64,000 bases of DNA, from the NCBI GenBank assembly GCA_030704615.1, contig CM060734.1, positions 8,806,001 to 8,870,000 on the forward strand, given 5' to 3'. The position numbers and the translations under genes are program-made. The notes beneath the pieces were generated by a model that was not told the DNA's origin, searched no databases, and worked only from the letters and a program-made list of their open reading frames with translations. Source of the stretch: Takakia lepidozioides (Eukaryota; Streptophyta; Takakiopsida; Takakiales; Takakiaceae). Shown here in pieces: positions 19,593 to 30,329 of the stretch (position 1 is its first letter; every line of letters starts with the position of its first letter).

Positions 19593-22490
19593 ATGGAGTC
19601 AGAGGAGAAGAATCCAACCCTCCCGGAACTCGAATCGTATGTCAAAGATGCGGAGATGAGGGCCCGCATAAAGTACAAGTCGCGGATGGTAAAGTACGTG
19701 GCCATAGCTGATCCCGCCCTTGGTGCCGACTTTCTGGTGGAGGTGGGGAAGCACTACTCTCGCGCTCTGAAGCCCACGATGACATTGGAGAAGCTCCATC
19801 GTCTAGCCACATCCTGTGTGGATGCAACAGAAAAGGTGATACATTCTTAACCAAATTGTGGTGGCAACAACTCCTTTTTGTGGTGTTTGGCGCTTAGGAA
19901 TATGTTGGGTGGTTGGACAGACCCGGTGGCTCCAAATCTGGAATGGTTCCCAAAGTACCAGGGACATGTGGAGCTTCCCCAAACCGGACAAACTCTCTGA
20001 CCCCACATTCGACATGTGGATGAACCGCATGACATGGTGGTTTCAGGTACTTCCCCACGCTTCGTTTGGGGCTTCTACTCTAGTAGGGGGTGGATTCATT
20101 GTATTTTTCCAGGAAAGCGATCTGATGGAGAATCTCCACAGGTGATGACGAATGCGCAAGAGCAGCTGGACACACAAGCACATCAGTTCAAGATGGAGAT
20201 ATCTCCTGCAGCAGAGAGCCTACGTGACTATGTGACGAGGTACTTTCTGCTCTACAAAACCAACCTATTCTTTCGGGAGATAGCAGATGCTCGCCGGAGC
20301 CACGAGTTCACCGACCAGCCGAACGCGGACAAAGCAGCAATGCGCCTTCTGTACAGGTACATACGCGCTGCCTTTCTTTCAAGTCCTTGCATTTCAGGAT
20401 GTTAGAAGCCTCATGTGGTGTTAGGGAAAATGGCGCCGAATTTCCAGTGAGGGCTCCGAAAATGGCTAAGTCCCTAGGGTGGCTGGCCCCGAACTGGAAA
20501 TTCGGCGCCATTTTCCAGTTCTAGGCCCTATTGCCGTTCAGGGACTTAGCCATTTTCGGGCTAAGTCCCTAGGGTGGCTGGCCCCGAACTGGAAATTCGG
20601 CGCCATTTTCCAGTTCTAGGCCCTATTGCCGTTCAGGGACTTGGCCATTTTCGGGCTAAGTCCCTAGGGTGGCTGGCCCCGAACTGGAAATTCGGCGCCA
20701 TTTTCCAGTTCTAGGCCCTATTGCCGTTCAGGGACTTGGCCATTTTCGGGCTAAGTCCCTAGGGTGGCTGGCCCCGAACTGGAAATTCGGCGCCATTTTC
20801 CAGTTCTAGGCCCTATTGCCGTTCAGGGACTTGGCCATTTTCGGGCTAAGTCCCTAGGGTGGCTGGCCCTGAAGTGGAAATTCGGCGCCATTTTTCCAGT
20901 TCTAGGCCCTATTGCCGTTCTGGGACTTAGCCATCTTCGGGCCAAACCGGGAAAAATGGCGCCGAATTTCCAGTTCAGGGCTCCCAAGATGGCTAAGTCC
21001 CTAGGGTGGCAGTCACCGAAAACCGAAATTCGGCGCCATTTTTCCATTTCTAGGCCCACTCACATCCGCCCCAACCTGGGAAAATGGTGCCGAATATGCA
21101 TTTCAGGGACCTCATTGTGTTTTTCATGAATGCAGGTACTGCAAGTTCTCCCTTTTGGAGAAAGGTCATCTGTCTTTCGAGCCACCATTCTTCTTGGCAT
21201 GGAGGAACCCTGGGGCTGACTCCATGTACACTGACAATATTGTGAAGGAGTGGCATTTGGAACATTTGTGTGATTTCCCTTGGTATGTGGACCTTCCGCC
21301 CGGCTCGCTCGACCCATCCGAGTTTCAATTGAAGCTGGATGCTGAATTCCGACGAAACCGGGCTCCGCTGCCTCCGTTGGGTGCAAAAGAGGCAAAAGCG
21401 CTTGCGAACTCCAGGAAAGCGGCAGAGCTTGCTCAGGCAGGAATTCAGGAGAAATTGCATGAGAAGAGTAAAGGCCAAAGGAAAAGGACAAGGAAACAGG
21501 TGAGTGCAGTAACACCCAAAAAGAAGAAAACCATCGGGGCATCGGAGGAGGCGCAGGAGGGGACCCAAGAGAGTGACTCGGACAACGACTTTGTTCCAGG
21601 TCCTGCAACTGCTGTTGCTCCTACCCAGTCACCGGTCGTCCGGGTTCCCAAGTCAGTTCGGAGTGGGACTGGCTCTGCCAAGAAGTTGGCATTTGAGGGC
21701 GAGCCTACACGGCGGTATTCGGCGGTGACGTTTACGCACAGGCCAAAGCTAGAACCTCCAACCATCATCCAATGCGTCAATGAGAGCTTCCTTGACGCTC
21801 TCGTTGCCAGGGCGAAGAAGGTGGCACACAGCAAGTCTCTGGCGGAGCAGAAGGGGAAAGCCAAGAAGAGGGCTGCCGGTACAGAGCCTAAAGACACCCC
21901 TGGTTTTGAAGCCATGATGGAATTCTTCACGGCTGTGAGCACGAATTGCAAGAGCACTCGGGGGGGGGGGGGGGGGGGGGTTGAGGTGGATAGAGCTTGC
22001 GACATGATTCTCCTCGACATTCCAGATGGGGAGCTGCTGGAGGGCCTGGATGGTGTGCCCACCTGGAACAGGTTTACTGAGGACTACTGGAAAGCCGGGT
22101 TTGGGCAGGCGGGGATGCTTCTGGATGACGGTGGATGTGTGGTTGTCCTTGCCACGAGAGGGAAGACCACAGAGAATGCGGTGGCAAGGTGGACACCGAA
22201 AAGTGTCACCCCGGTCCTCCTCAGAAAATGGTTCTGCATCAGTACACAGGGGTTGCGAACAGAGGGCCAAAGTGTAAGTTATCAATCTATTGCATTCACT
22301 TCATATTGTGGTGTATGTTAAGTAGACCCTGGAGTTGATCCCTTCTTTGTTGGATGTGCAGACATTGGTGTTTGAGGCATATTGCTTTGTGAAGAGAGGG
22401 TCTACGTTCAAATTCCACAATGACGGTCGTCTTGTTGATGCCGCTGTGGACCCTGTAACCTACGATGTCCTCTACCCATTGCAGCTTTGA
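19593..22490 (+). CDS. Methyltransferase-like protein, multi-exon, probably catalytically degenerate
   Basis: Exon 1 starts at 19,593. Likely introns are 19,836-19,897, 20,047-20,112, 20,357-21,135 (holding array 3) and 22,274-22,361 (GTAAGT...GTGCAG, which keeps the frame). The last exon ends at 22,490. The N-terminal half is helical with a Trp-rich segment (MWMNRMTWWFQ). The middle is basic (KRTRKQ, TPKKKKT) with seven Gly coded by a 21-G run at 21,960-21,980. The C-terminal domain has DMILLDIPDGELL (22,000-22,035), then TEDYWKAGFGQAG and LLDDGGCVVVLATRG. This fits motif IV (DPPY/W-type) and the following strand of N6/N4-type methyltransferases, but with Asp-Ile-Pro-Asp in place of the aromatic motif. 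One or two frame slips occur near 19,970 and 20,140. The 3' end overlaps ParB-like copy C head-on. Confidence 0.5.
20428..21100. repeat. Palindrome array 3: 95-bp tandem repeat inside an intron
   Basis: Five direct units with an exact 95-bp period (CTAAGTCC at 20,466, 20,561, 20,656, 20,751 and 20,846). Each contains a near-palindrome with arms GAACTGGAAA and TTTCCAGTTC around GGCGCC, plus the words CTATTGCCGTTCAGGGAC and GGCTAAGTCCCTAGGG. Diverged and inverted units flank the block. It lies within the probable third intron of the methyltransferase-like gene. Array 6 at 34.1 kb shares its words. Confidence 0.93.
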
Positions 22491-23870
22491 GAAGACTGCG
22501 ATCTTTGGGCCCCGCAACCTTCAGCACAACACAATCCACGGCGAAATGCCAATCGAGGTCGTTGGGGTGGGCTTGGGCAATGTGCTCCATCCATGCCAGG
22601 AGGCGATGATTGCCGTCCCACACGTAGAACATCTTACCGGACAAGTGCTGGAAAAGAGGATCACTAGCAATCGATCTCTCGAACTCCTCATTTCGCGTTT
22701 GCCAATGGGGACCCCATTTGTCCACCTCATCGGAAGTGTGGGCACGGGAAGCTCCGTGGTCGTTCTCAATGGAAACGTAAAACGCGGCAGACCCCATTCG
22801 ATATCCATCCCGGAAAGAGAATTTCAGCTTGTCGATATCGCCTGGGAGGGCAGGTCTCACCACCTGCAATGACACCAAGCGGCAAAGGGGAATTCGAAGC
22901 TTGGCCGGGTACACCATGCCCCCAGCACCCTGCCAATGTTGCTGTGGGTTGCCTCCAACATCTTGGCAGCGGCCAACTTCATATCCGCCTCGGACATGAC
23001 GTCTGCTGTAGAGGGGTTTTCCGGCAGCCCACCAGGACCGCCAAATCCAGCCTGTATGCTCCGGGTTTGGGGCCTGGGGATGTCCGGGAGGATGTCATCC
23101 TGGTCAGAAAGCTCCCTGTTGTCCTCCTCAACAGGGTCAGCCACCTGCGAAACCACCTCCAGCACTCTCCCCGTCTCTACTGCCCTCTCCCTGGCTTCAC
23201 CTCGAACTTGCACAATCCGTGCTCTTTCTGGTGTTCTTTCCTCTCCTCCACTCTCCACCGTATGGGTAATTGCAGGGGCTGCTCTTGCCCGCGATGGTCT
23301 AACCGGTGTGTTACTGCCTCTCTGTGGTGTCTTGGAGGGATCCACCGTCTCTGTGCGTCCCTCGCTTACATTGGCATCTGTCATTTGGGCACCCCTGGCC
23401 TCTTCAGTGGCCTTTTCTCTTTCCTCCTGGCTAGCATTTTGTCTCGTCTGCCCTCTCTTTTGCCCTCTCACGGGCTTTCTGTTTCTTACTAGGGCTAGCA
23501 ACAGGGGAGCCCTCCAGGACGACCACCTTTGATTGAGGCAAACTGACACCCTCGCGCGCACTGCTCACTCCCCCTCCGCAGCCCGTGACGGCTCTCTCGC
23601 CGGGGATTGCATGTGCTTAGCTTTCTTCTTTTTCTTTGCGTGGGCGGGCCCTACTGCATGTGCATGAACAACCTCCATTGCCGGATCTGCTGTCCTCATG
23701 TCCTCACGCCCTTCACCTGCCATGCCGCCTGCACCAACCTCCCCAATGCCTATTCTGTCGTACTCTCGTTGCAAGTCCTCCCGTCCACCAACAAAAGGTT
23801 TAAGTTTGCCCTCTCGCCCCAAGTTGGGCGATTCAAACATGCGATGAGTTGGAGCTGTCGATGATACCAC
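22408..23870 (-). pseudogene. ParB/Srx-fold-like protein, copy C (most complete)
   Basis: The N-terminus (from about 23,870) is Gly/Lys/Glu-rich with KKKKKAKHMQSPAREPSR, followed by a long disordered region. The conserved C-terminal domain has THSNIGRVLG, RIPLCRLVSLQVVRPALPGD, the helix IDKLKFSFRDGYRMGS, strand AFYVSIEND, GKMFYVWDGNHRLLAWMEH (DGNHRL at about 22,600-22,617) and CVVLKVAGPKDRSLLKAAM. This is the order seen in ParB-N/Srx domains, where the DGxHR residues form the active or nucleotide-binding site. A single missing G in a G-run near 22,920 shifts frame between halves, and another slip lies near 23,560. Its last codons are antisense to the end of the methyltransferase-like gene, giving a convergent pair. 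Confidence 0.6.
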
Positions 23871-24299
23871 CAGCGTGCCGGGCTCGTCGTCACTCTGTCA
23901 TTCCCAAAAATTGTGAAAACCAACATCGGTCCCTAAACCAGCATCGCAACGAGCAGCGCAACCACCATAGCAACAATCGTGTAACAAAAATGAAAACATA
24001 ACAAGTTTAGGAAGTATGGAGAGCCATGCAACAACAATGAAAACAAATGCAACCATTGCCTGAGAATGACATGCACAAGCAGCCTTCTCCAGAGCTGCCG
24101 GATTTGCACACGCATTGCAAACAATCTAAGGTTCACTCAACTATCTAAAATTCACTCATCCAGCGAAGCCAGGATGAAGATGCAAAACAAAGCGAGGCAA
24201 CAAAGCGAAAGCAAAAAAGAAATCGAACAAAGCGAAAGCAGAAGTGGCTTGCCTGAAAGTACTCGGCTTCAGTTGGCGCGGGTTGTGAGCAAGACACTG

Positions 24300-24429
24300 G
24301 AATCTCCTGCTGGAGCTTCAGTTTGGCCATGCGAGAGATTGGCCGTCGTCCGTAGTACAGAGCTTTCAACTTCCGCCGCGGTCTGGATGTGAGGTCTCTC
24401 TCAGGAGAGCCACGCCCTTCAGGCGGCAT
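24300..24429 (-). CDS. Small basic exon/ORF X, copy C
   Basis: Minus strand: MPPEGRGSPERD, then RPRRKLKALYYGRRPIS and KLKLQQEIPVSC. It corresponds to X copy B at 16.4 kb. The ParB-like gene lies downstream and array 4 starts 0.24 kb upstream. The frame stays open beyond the conserved part, which suggests a splice donor after it. Confidence 0.45.
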
Positions 24430-24669
24430 CAGTCCCAGCCAAAATGGAAAAAGATCTCCGTTTTTGGGGTACATGCCTCGAATAGCATGTTAAGCCAAGA
24501 TTAGCATCAGATTTAGGGTACGTATCCAGGAAGCCATGTGTCGCCAGCCCGAATGAAAACGGATGGCGGTGGACATTTATTGCCCAACTGCGCAATTAAA
24601 TGTCGGATGAAGCCCTCCATGTCGGATGAAAATCGACGGAACTCGGCCCGGAATTTCCAACGTAGAGGT

Positions 24670-25575
24670 AATTCGGAGCGCTGCAAGATGGAAATCCGGC
24701 GCCGGATTTCCATCCTGCAGGATGGAAATTCAGCGCCGAATTTCCATCCTGCAAAGTAGGGCGGCCCGCAAAATTTCCCTCACGCAGGTAATTCGGAAGC
24801 GGATGGATGGAAATCCGGCGCCGGATTTCCATCCGCGAAGGTAGGGCGACGCACCAAATTTCCCTCACGCAGGTAATTCAGAAGCGGATGGATGGAAATC
24901 CGGCGCCGGATTTCCATCCGCGCAGGTAGGGCGGCGCGCCAAATTTCCCTGACACAGGTAATTCCGAAGCGGATGGATGGAAATTCGGCGCCGGATTTCC
25001 ATCCAGCAGGTAAGTGGAATCCCGGATGGATGGAAATCCGGCGCCGAATTTCCATCCAGCAGGTAAGTGGAATCCCGGATGGATGGAAATCCGGCGCCGA
25101 ATTTCCATCCTGCAGGTAATTCGACTCCCGGATGGATGGAAATCCGGCACCGAATTTCCATCCTGCAGGTAATTCGACTCCCGGATGGATGGAAATCCGG
25201 CACCGAATTTCCATCCAGCAGGTAAGTGGAATCGCTGGCGTATGGATATTCGGCGCCGAATTTCCATTTGCCAGGAATTTCGAAGCGCTGAATTACCTTC
25301 CTGCAGGTAATTCTGAGCGCTGAATTACCTGCAGGAAGGTAATTCAGCGCTTCGAAATTCCTGGCGAAAGGAAATTCGGCGCCGAATATCCATACGCCAG
25401 CGATCCAACTTACCTGCTGGATGGAAATTCGGCGCCGGATTTCCATCCAGCAGGTAAGTGGAACCCCGGATGGATGGAAATTCGGCGCCGGATTTCCATC
25501 CAGCAGGTAAGTGGAACCCCGGATGGATGGAAATCCGGCGCCGAATTTCCATCCAGCAGGTAAGTGGAATCCGAA
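24670..25575. repeat. Palindrome array 4 (GGATGGAAATCCGGC half-site)
   Basis: About 14 palindromes of up to 30 bp, most perfect or nearly so, with core GGCGCC or GGCACC, 55-85 bp apart. Spacers contain GCAGGTAATTC or GCAGGTAAGTGGAA followed by CCCGGATGGATGG. At the centre (about 25,225-25,405) lies a long inverted repeat: GCCAGGAATTTCGAAGCG is mirrored around about 25,318, with arms of about 85 bp including one palindrome each. The array sits between exon X (-) and MULE-like copy 2 (+), 0.3 kb from the latter's start. Confidence 0.92.
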
Positions 25576-25870
25576 TTTCCATTCAGGGGTAGTAATGTGA
25601 CGGCACAGTGTCGGCTTATCCCCTTCAGCCGTCATCATCCGGACGGCCCCCCACTTTCTGACCAATTGCGCAAAGACCAGGGACCGCATTCCGGAGACAA
25701 GGTTCATTAACACTCTGACTGTGGATTTTTGAGATAGTTGGCTCCCTGGATTTGGATCAGGCTTCGTCGCTCGGACAAATCGGCACCGCATTCCTTCCCA
25801 TCGCTGCATCCCCCTTCTACCAGGGAGCTTCCCCGCACGCCATCTTGGCAGTCTTGTGTGCACATCTCCC

Positions 25871-27391
25871 ATGGCGGAAAACCCGAGCGCTACAGTGTAC
25901 TGCCCTCCTCACGAGCATAGAGCTTCATTTCCGTGCAGAGGGGACATCTGCCGGGTGATGGAGAAATATTTGTGCATTCGATACCACCTGAAACCGGGGT
26001 CGGTTTTTTTGGAGGAGGAAAGGAAGGACTCAAACGGCCTTGTTGTCGAGAGTATTTTTGTGCTCCACGATGATTTCGGCGATGGCAGGGAATGGCGAGT
26101 TAAATGTCCACGTGTGGACCTAGCAGCGGCGTCGAACTGGTCGACAGGATGACGAGTGGGGACTTGTCAAACAGTTGGGTCATGTTCGACCATATCAAGC
26201 GAATTACAAATCACTAGTGGGTGACAATGGGTGCACATGTCTACGACACCCACTGCAGGATGCTAATGACAATTGCTATTTGTGAGATGAAAGGAGAGGA
26301 CACACAATCGGAGATGCTTCTTTGGCAGGGAATAAACGAACAGATGGCCAAGGCGGGATTGCCCCCTCCCAATTTCCGTGGTTTCATGGCGGACAACGCA
26401 CAAGCAAATTGGGCTGCCATCCGAAGGGTGTACGGGCAAGACCCCAATGTTCCCATGGAAGGCAAGGAGAGATCTTATGGGTTCCATTTTCTGCAGAGCC
26501 TTTCGCAGTACACAACCAGGCTCGTGGCGGCAGATTTCAGAGAGGAGCACCGTTCCATGTGCCTTGCGTGGAAGCGCGCTCCCACCTTGGATGATGCAGA
26601 GACACAGTTTGCATGTATACGAGCTTGGTGGACATCGTCAGGTGCTGTAAGGAAATCAGACGAGGGAGCAATGGTCAGTTGGCTAGCATGGTGGCATTAT
26701 CATTTCCTCCAAGTCGGCGACTATATGCGGGAGGTGAGTTGCACGAATTCGCGTCCCGTTGAATATTATTCTTGGCCATATTTGTAACTTGCTTGTAACC
26801 TCAACATGTGCTTGTGCAGGAAATGTGTCTCGACTCCGACACCGACATGCCCACGACAAACATGGCCGAATCAGTGCACTCTTCCTGGCGTGCCTCCTCT
26901 GCGGCGCATCTGGTGGACATCCTCACTGCCACAACGGAGGACATTGTGAGGTCAATTATGCAGCAATGCAGGTACAACGAGTTCTTGAAAGGGAAACAAT
27001 GGGGCTTGGGGCCGAACAGGCAGGAAATGCTGATGCGGACTGCCTCCAGATCGAAGAATCCTCGGAAGTGGGCGGCGGCCTTGCGAGAGGGCCTTCGGGA
27101 CACGCCATTGCTGCGAAGAGGCCAACATTTGGAAGGAGATATTCATACCCGTCCAGTGAGACGAAGACTTGACGAGGCACCTGGCGGAGAAGAGGATTCA
27201 TGGCGAGCTGACAAGAATATTCGCACGCTCCCTCGTGGTCCGGTGATCTTGCCCGAGGAGGTCTCGTCGAACACCGCAAGTCCTGCACGTTCAAGATCGT
27301 CATCTCCTTTGAGCACAGGGCGCGTGCCCCGGCAACATAACGAGTCATCTATAGTAAAGCAGTACAACATTCCCATTGTGGAGACAAGAGT
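25871..27391 (+). pseudogene. MULE-like transposase, copy 2 (internally deleted, cut by gap)
   Basis: It starts MAENPSATVYCPPHEH at 25,871. Near 26,100 it jumps (GAGTT|AAATG) from the N-terminal domain to the transposase core, lacking about 1.2 kb that copy 3 retains (30,571-31,797). The core has IAICEMKGED, GFMADNAQANWAAIRR and, after an 86-nt intron (26,734-26,819, GTGAGT...TTGTGCAG), the acidic motif DMPTTNMAESVHSSW. The C-terminal region continues to the N gap. Motif order fits a DDE transposase of Mutator-like type. It is probably a defective copy, since the deletion removes the zinc-binding segment seen in copy 3. Confidence 0.6.
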
Positions 27392-27891
27392 NNNNNNNNN
27401 NNNNNNNNNNNNNNNNNNNNNNNNNNNNNNNNNNNNNNNNNNNNNNNNNNNNNNNNNNNNNNNNNNNNNNNNNNNNNNNNNNNNNNNNNNNNNNNNNNNN
27501 NNNNNNNNNNNNNNNNNNNNNNNNNNNNNNNNNNNNNNNNNNNNNNNNNNNNNNNNNNNNNNNNNNNNNNNNNNNNNNNNNNNNNNNNNNNNNNNNNNNN
27601 NNNNNNNNNNNNNNNNNNNNNNNNNNNNNNNNNNNNNNNNNNNNNNNNNNNNNNNNNNNNNNNNNNNNNNNNNNNNNNNNNNNNNNNNNNNNNNNNNNNN
27701 NNNNNNNNNNNNNNNNNNNNNNNNNNNNNNNNNNNNNNNNNNNNNNNNNNNNNNNNNNNNNNNNNNNNNNNNNNNNNNNNNNNNNNNNNNNNNNNNNNNN
27801 NNNNNNNNNNNNNNNNNNNNNNNNNNNNNNNNNNNNNNNNNNNNNNNNNNNNNNNNNNNNNNNNNNNNNNNNNNNNNNNNNNNNNNNNNNN
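27392..27891. other. Assembly gap (exactly 500 N)
   Basis: An exact 500-base N run, so most likely a placeholder of unknown true size. The sequence after it restarts inside a second copy of 23.77-24.4 kb. Confidence 0.99.
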
Positions 27892-28560
27892 TTGCAAGTC
27901 TTCCGTCCACCAACAAAAGGTTTAAGTGTGCCCTCTCGCCCCAAGTTGGGCGATTCAAACATGCGATGAGTTGGAGCTGTCGAGGATCCACCAGCGTGAA
28001 GGGGCTCGTCGTCACTTTGTCATTGACAAAAATAGTGAAAACCAACATCGGTGCAAAAGCAGCATCGCAACGAGCAGCGCAACCACCATAGCAACAATCA
28101 TGTAGCAAAAATGAACACATAACCAGTTTAGGAAGTATGGAGAGCCATGCAACAAAAATGAAACAAAAATGCAAAACCATGCCTAAGAATGACATGCACA
28201 AGCAGCCTTCTCCAGAGCTGCCGGATTTGCACACGCATGCAAACAATATAAGGTTCACTCAACTATCTTAAAGTTCACTCATACAGCAAAGCCAGGGATG
28301 AAGATTGCAAAAACAAAGCGATGGTAACAAAGCGAAAGCAAAAAAATAAATCGAACAAACCGAAAGCGAGAAGTGGCTTGCTGTGAGAGTACTCGGGTTC
28401 AGTTGGTGCAGGTTGTGAGCAAGACACTGAAATCTCCTGTGGAGCTTCGTTTGGCCATGCGAGAGATGGCCGTCGTCCGTAGTACAGAGCTTTCAACTTC
28501 CGCCGCGGTCTGATGTGAGGTCTCTCTCCGGAGAGCCACGCCCTTCAGGCGGCATAAGTC
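27892..28560 (-). pseudogene. Duplicated 5' part of ParB-like/X region (copy D)
   Basis: It matches 23,770-24,470 almost base for base but with many one-base deletions and small insertions. It includes the ParB-like N-terminal piece MFESPNLGREG near 27,960 and exon X (LKALYYGRRP near 28,480). The conserved ParB domain would lie in the gap. The high indel rate suggests poor base quality or a diverged duplicate. Confidence 0.6.
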
Positions 28561-28794
28561 CAGCCAAAAAGATCTCCTTTTTTGGGGTACATGCCTGGAA
28601 TACCATGTTAAGCCAAGTTTAGCATGAGATTTAGGGTACGTGTCCAGGAAGCCATGCGTCGCCAGCCCGAATAATAACCGACGGCCGTCGACATTATTGC
28701 CAACTGCGCATTAAATGTCGGATGAAGCCCTCCATGTCGGATGAAAATCGACGTAACCAGTCCCGGAATTTCCAACGTAGAGGTAATTCGGAGC

Positions 28795-30030
28795 GGTGCA
28801 CGATGGAATCCGGCGACGGATTTCCATCCTGCAGGTAATTCGGAGCGCAGCAGGATGGATATCCGGCGCCGAATTTCCATCCGCGGAGGAAGGGCGGCGG
28901 TGGAAATTTCCCTCACGCAGGTAATTCGGAAGCCTGGGAATTACCTGCATGAAGGTAATTTTTATATGGGAATTACCTGCACGAAGGTAATTCCTCGCGC
29001 AGAAATACCTGGCGAATGGAAATTCGGAATTACCTGCAGGATGGAAATTCGGCGCCGAATCTCCATCCATTCGGGATTCCACTTACCTGTGGATGGAAAT
29101 TCGGCGCCGAATTTCCATTACATCCGGGATTCGAACTTACCTGCAGGATTGAAATTCGGCGCAGAATCTCCATCCAGCGGGATTCCACTTACCTGTTGGA
29201 TGGAAATTCGGCGCCGAATTTCCATTCATCCGGTATTCGAATTACCTGCTGGATGGAAATTCGGCGCCGAATTTCCATTCATCCGGTATTCGAATTACCT
29301 GCTGGATGGAAATTCGGCGCCGAATCTCCATCCATCCGGGATTCCACTTACCTGCTTGATGGAAATTCGGCGCCGAATTTCATCGGGGGATGGTCTCTGT
29401 CGGAGAGGTGCTGCCTCTCCGCCGCTTTGTTGGATATTCGGTGCCGAATTTCGTCCCGGGGGGTTGAAATATGACGGCCAGGTGCCGACCTCTCCCTTCT
29501 CCCCGATGCATTGGAACGGCCCGAATTGAAATTCGGCGCCGTTTTCCCATCTGTGGAGGTTTTTATGTCGGCCAGTTTTCGGTCTGACCCCCCGACAAGA
29601 CTTCCTTTGGGGGGGGCCCGGATGGAAATTCGGCGCCGAATCTCCGTCCAGGGGATGTTCTCTGTCGCAACTCGCCGGCCTCTGCCCGCCCGAGGCGACT
29701 TCATCCGGAAGTCCCCTGTTCGATATTCGGTGCCGAATTTCCGTCCGGGGGTTGAAATGTGACGGCCAAGTGCAGGCCACTCCCCCTCCCCGACTGCATC
29801 CGAACCGCCCCGGATGGAAATTCGGCGCCGTTTTTCCATCTGGGGATGGTTTTATGCCGTCCAGTTTTCGGCCTGAACCCCCGACACGACTCCCTTTGGG
29901 GGGCAGGATGGAAATTCGGCGCCGAATCTCCATCCAGGGGATGTTCTCTGTCGCACACTCCGGCCTGCGCGCCCGAGGCGACTTCATCCGGGCTTCCTCT
30001 GTTGGATATTGGGTGCCGAATTTCCATTCG
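28795..30030. repeat. Palindrome array 5 (GGATGGAAATTCGGC half-site)
   Basis: Two parts. From 28,795 to 29,380 about ten palindromes with core GGCGCC alternate with spacers carrying (on the minus strand) CAGGTAAGT or CAGGTAATT, as in array 4. From 29,380 to 30,030 a longer unit of about 270-290 bp repeats about 2.5 times, with GGGATG(G/T)TCTCTGTCG after a palindrome, then CGGTGCCGAATTTC and TTGAAAT(A/G)TGACGGC. The array ends 0.3 kb before the start of MULE-like copy 3, as array 4 does before copy 2. Confidence 0.9.
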
Positions 30031-30329
30031 GGGGTAGGTAGTAATGTGACGGCACGGTGCCGGCTTCTCCCCTTCAGCCGTCATCATCCGGACGGCCCCC
30101 CCACTTTCTGACTGCATACCGTTGGCAGTTATTGCGCAAAGAAAGGGGCCGCATTCCGGAGACAGGTTCATCAACACTCTGACTGTGGATTTTTGAGATA
30201 GTTGGCTCCCTGGATTTGGATCAGGCTTCGTCGCTCGGACAAATCGCATCGCATTCATTCCCATCGCTGCACCCCTTCTACCAGGGAGCTTCCCCGCACG
30301 CCATCCTGGCAGTTTGTGTGCACATCTCC

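Noticed and set aside
24865-25872. Minus-strand open frame of 335 codons
   Set aside because: Almost all of it is array 4 read as repeated 'MEIRRRISIHP'-type peptides. No domain, and the same happens on the other strand.
28741-29529. 262-codon plus-strand frame
   Set aside because: It reads through array 5 units ('MEIRRRISIHP'-like phrases) and has no independent support.
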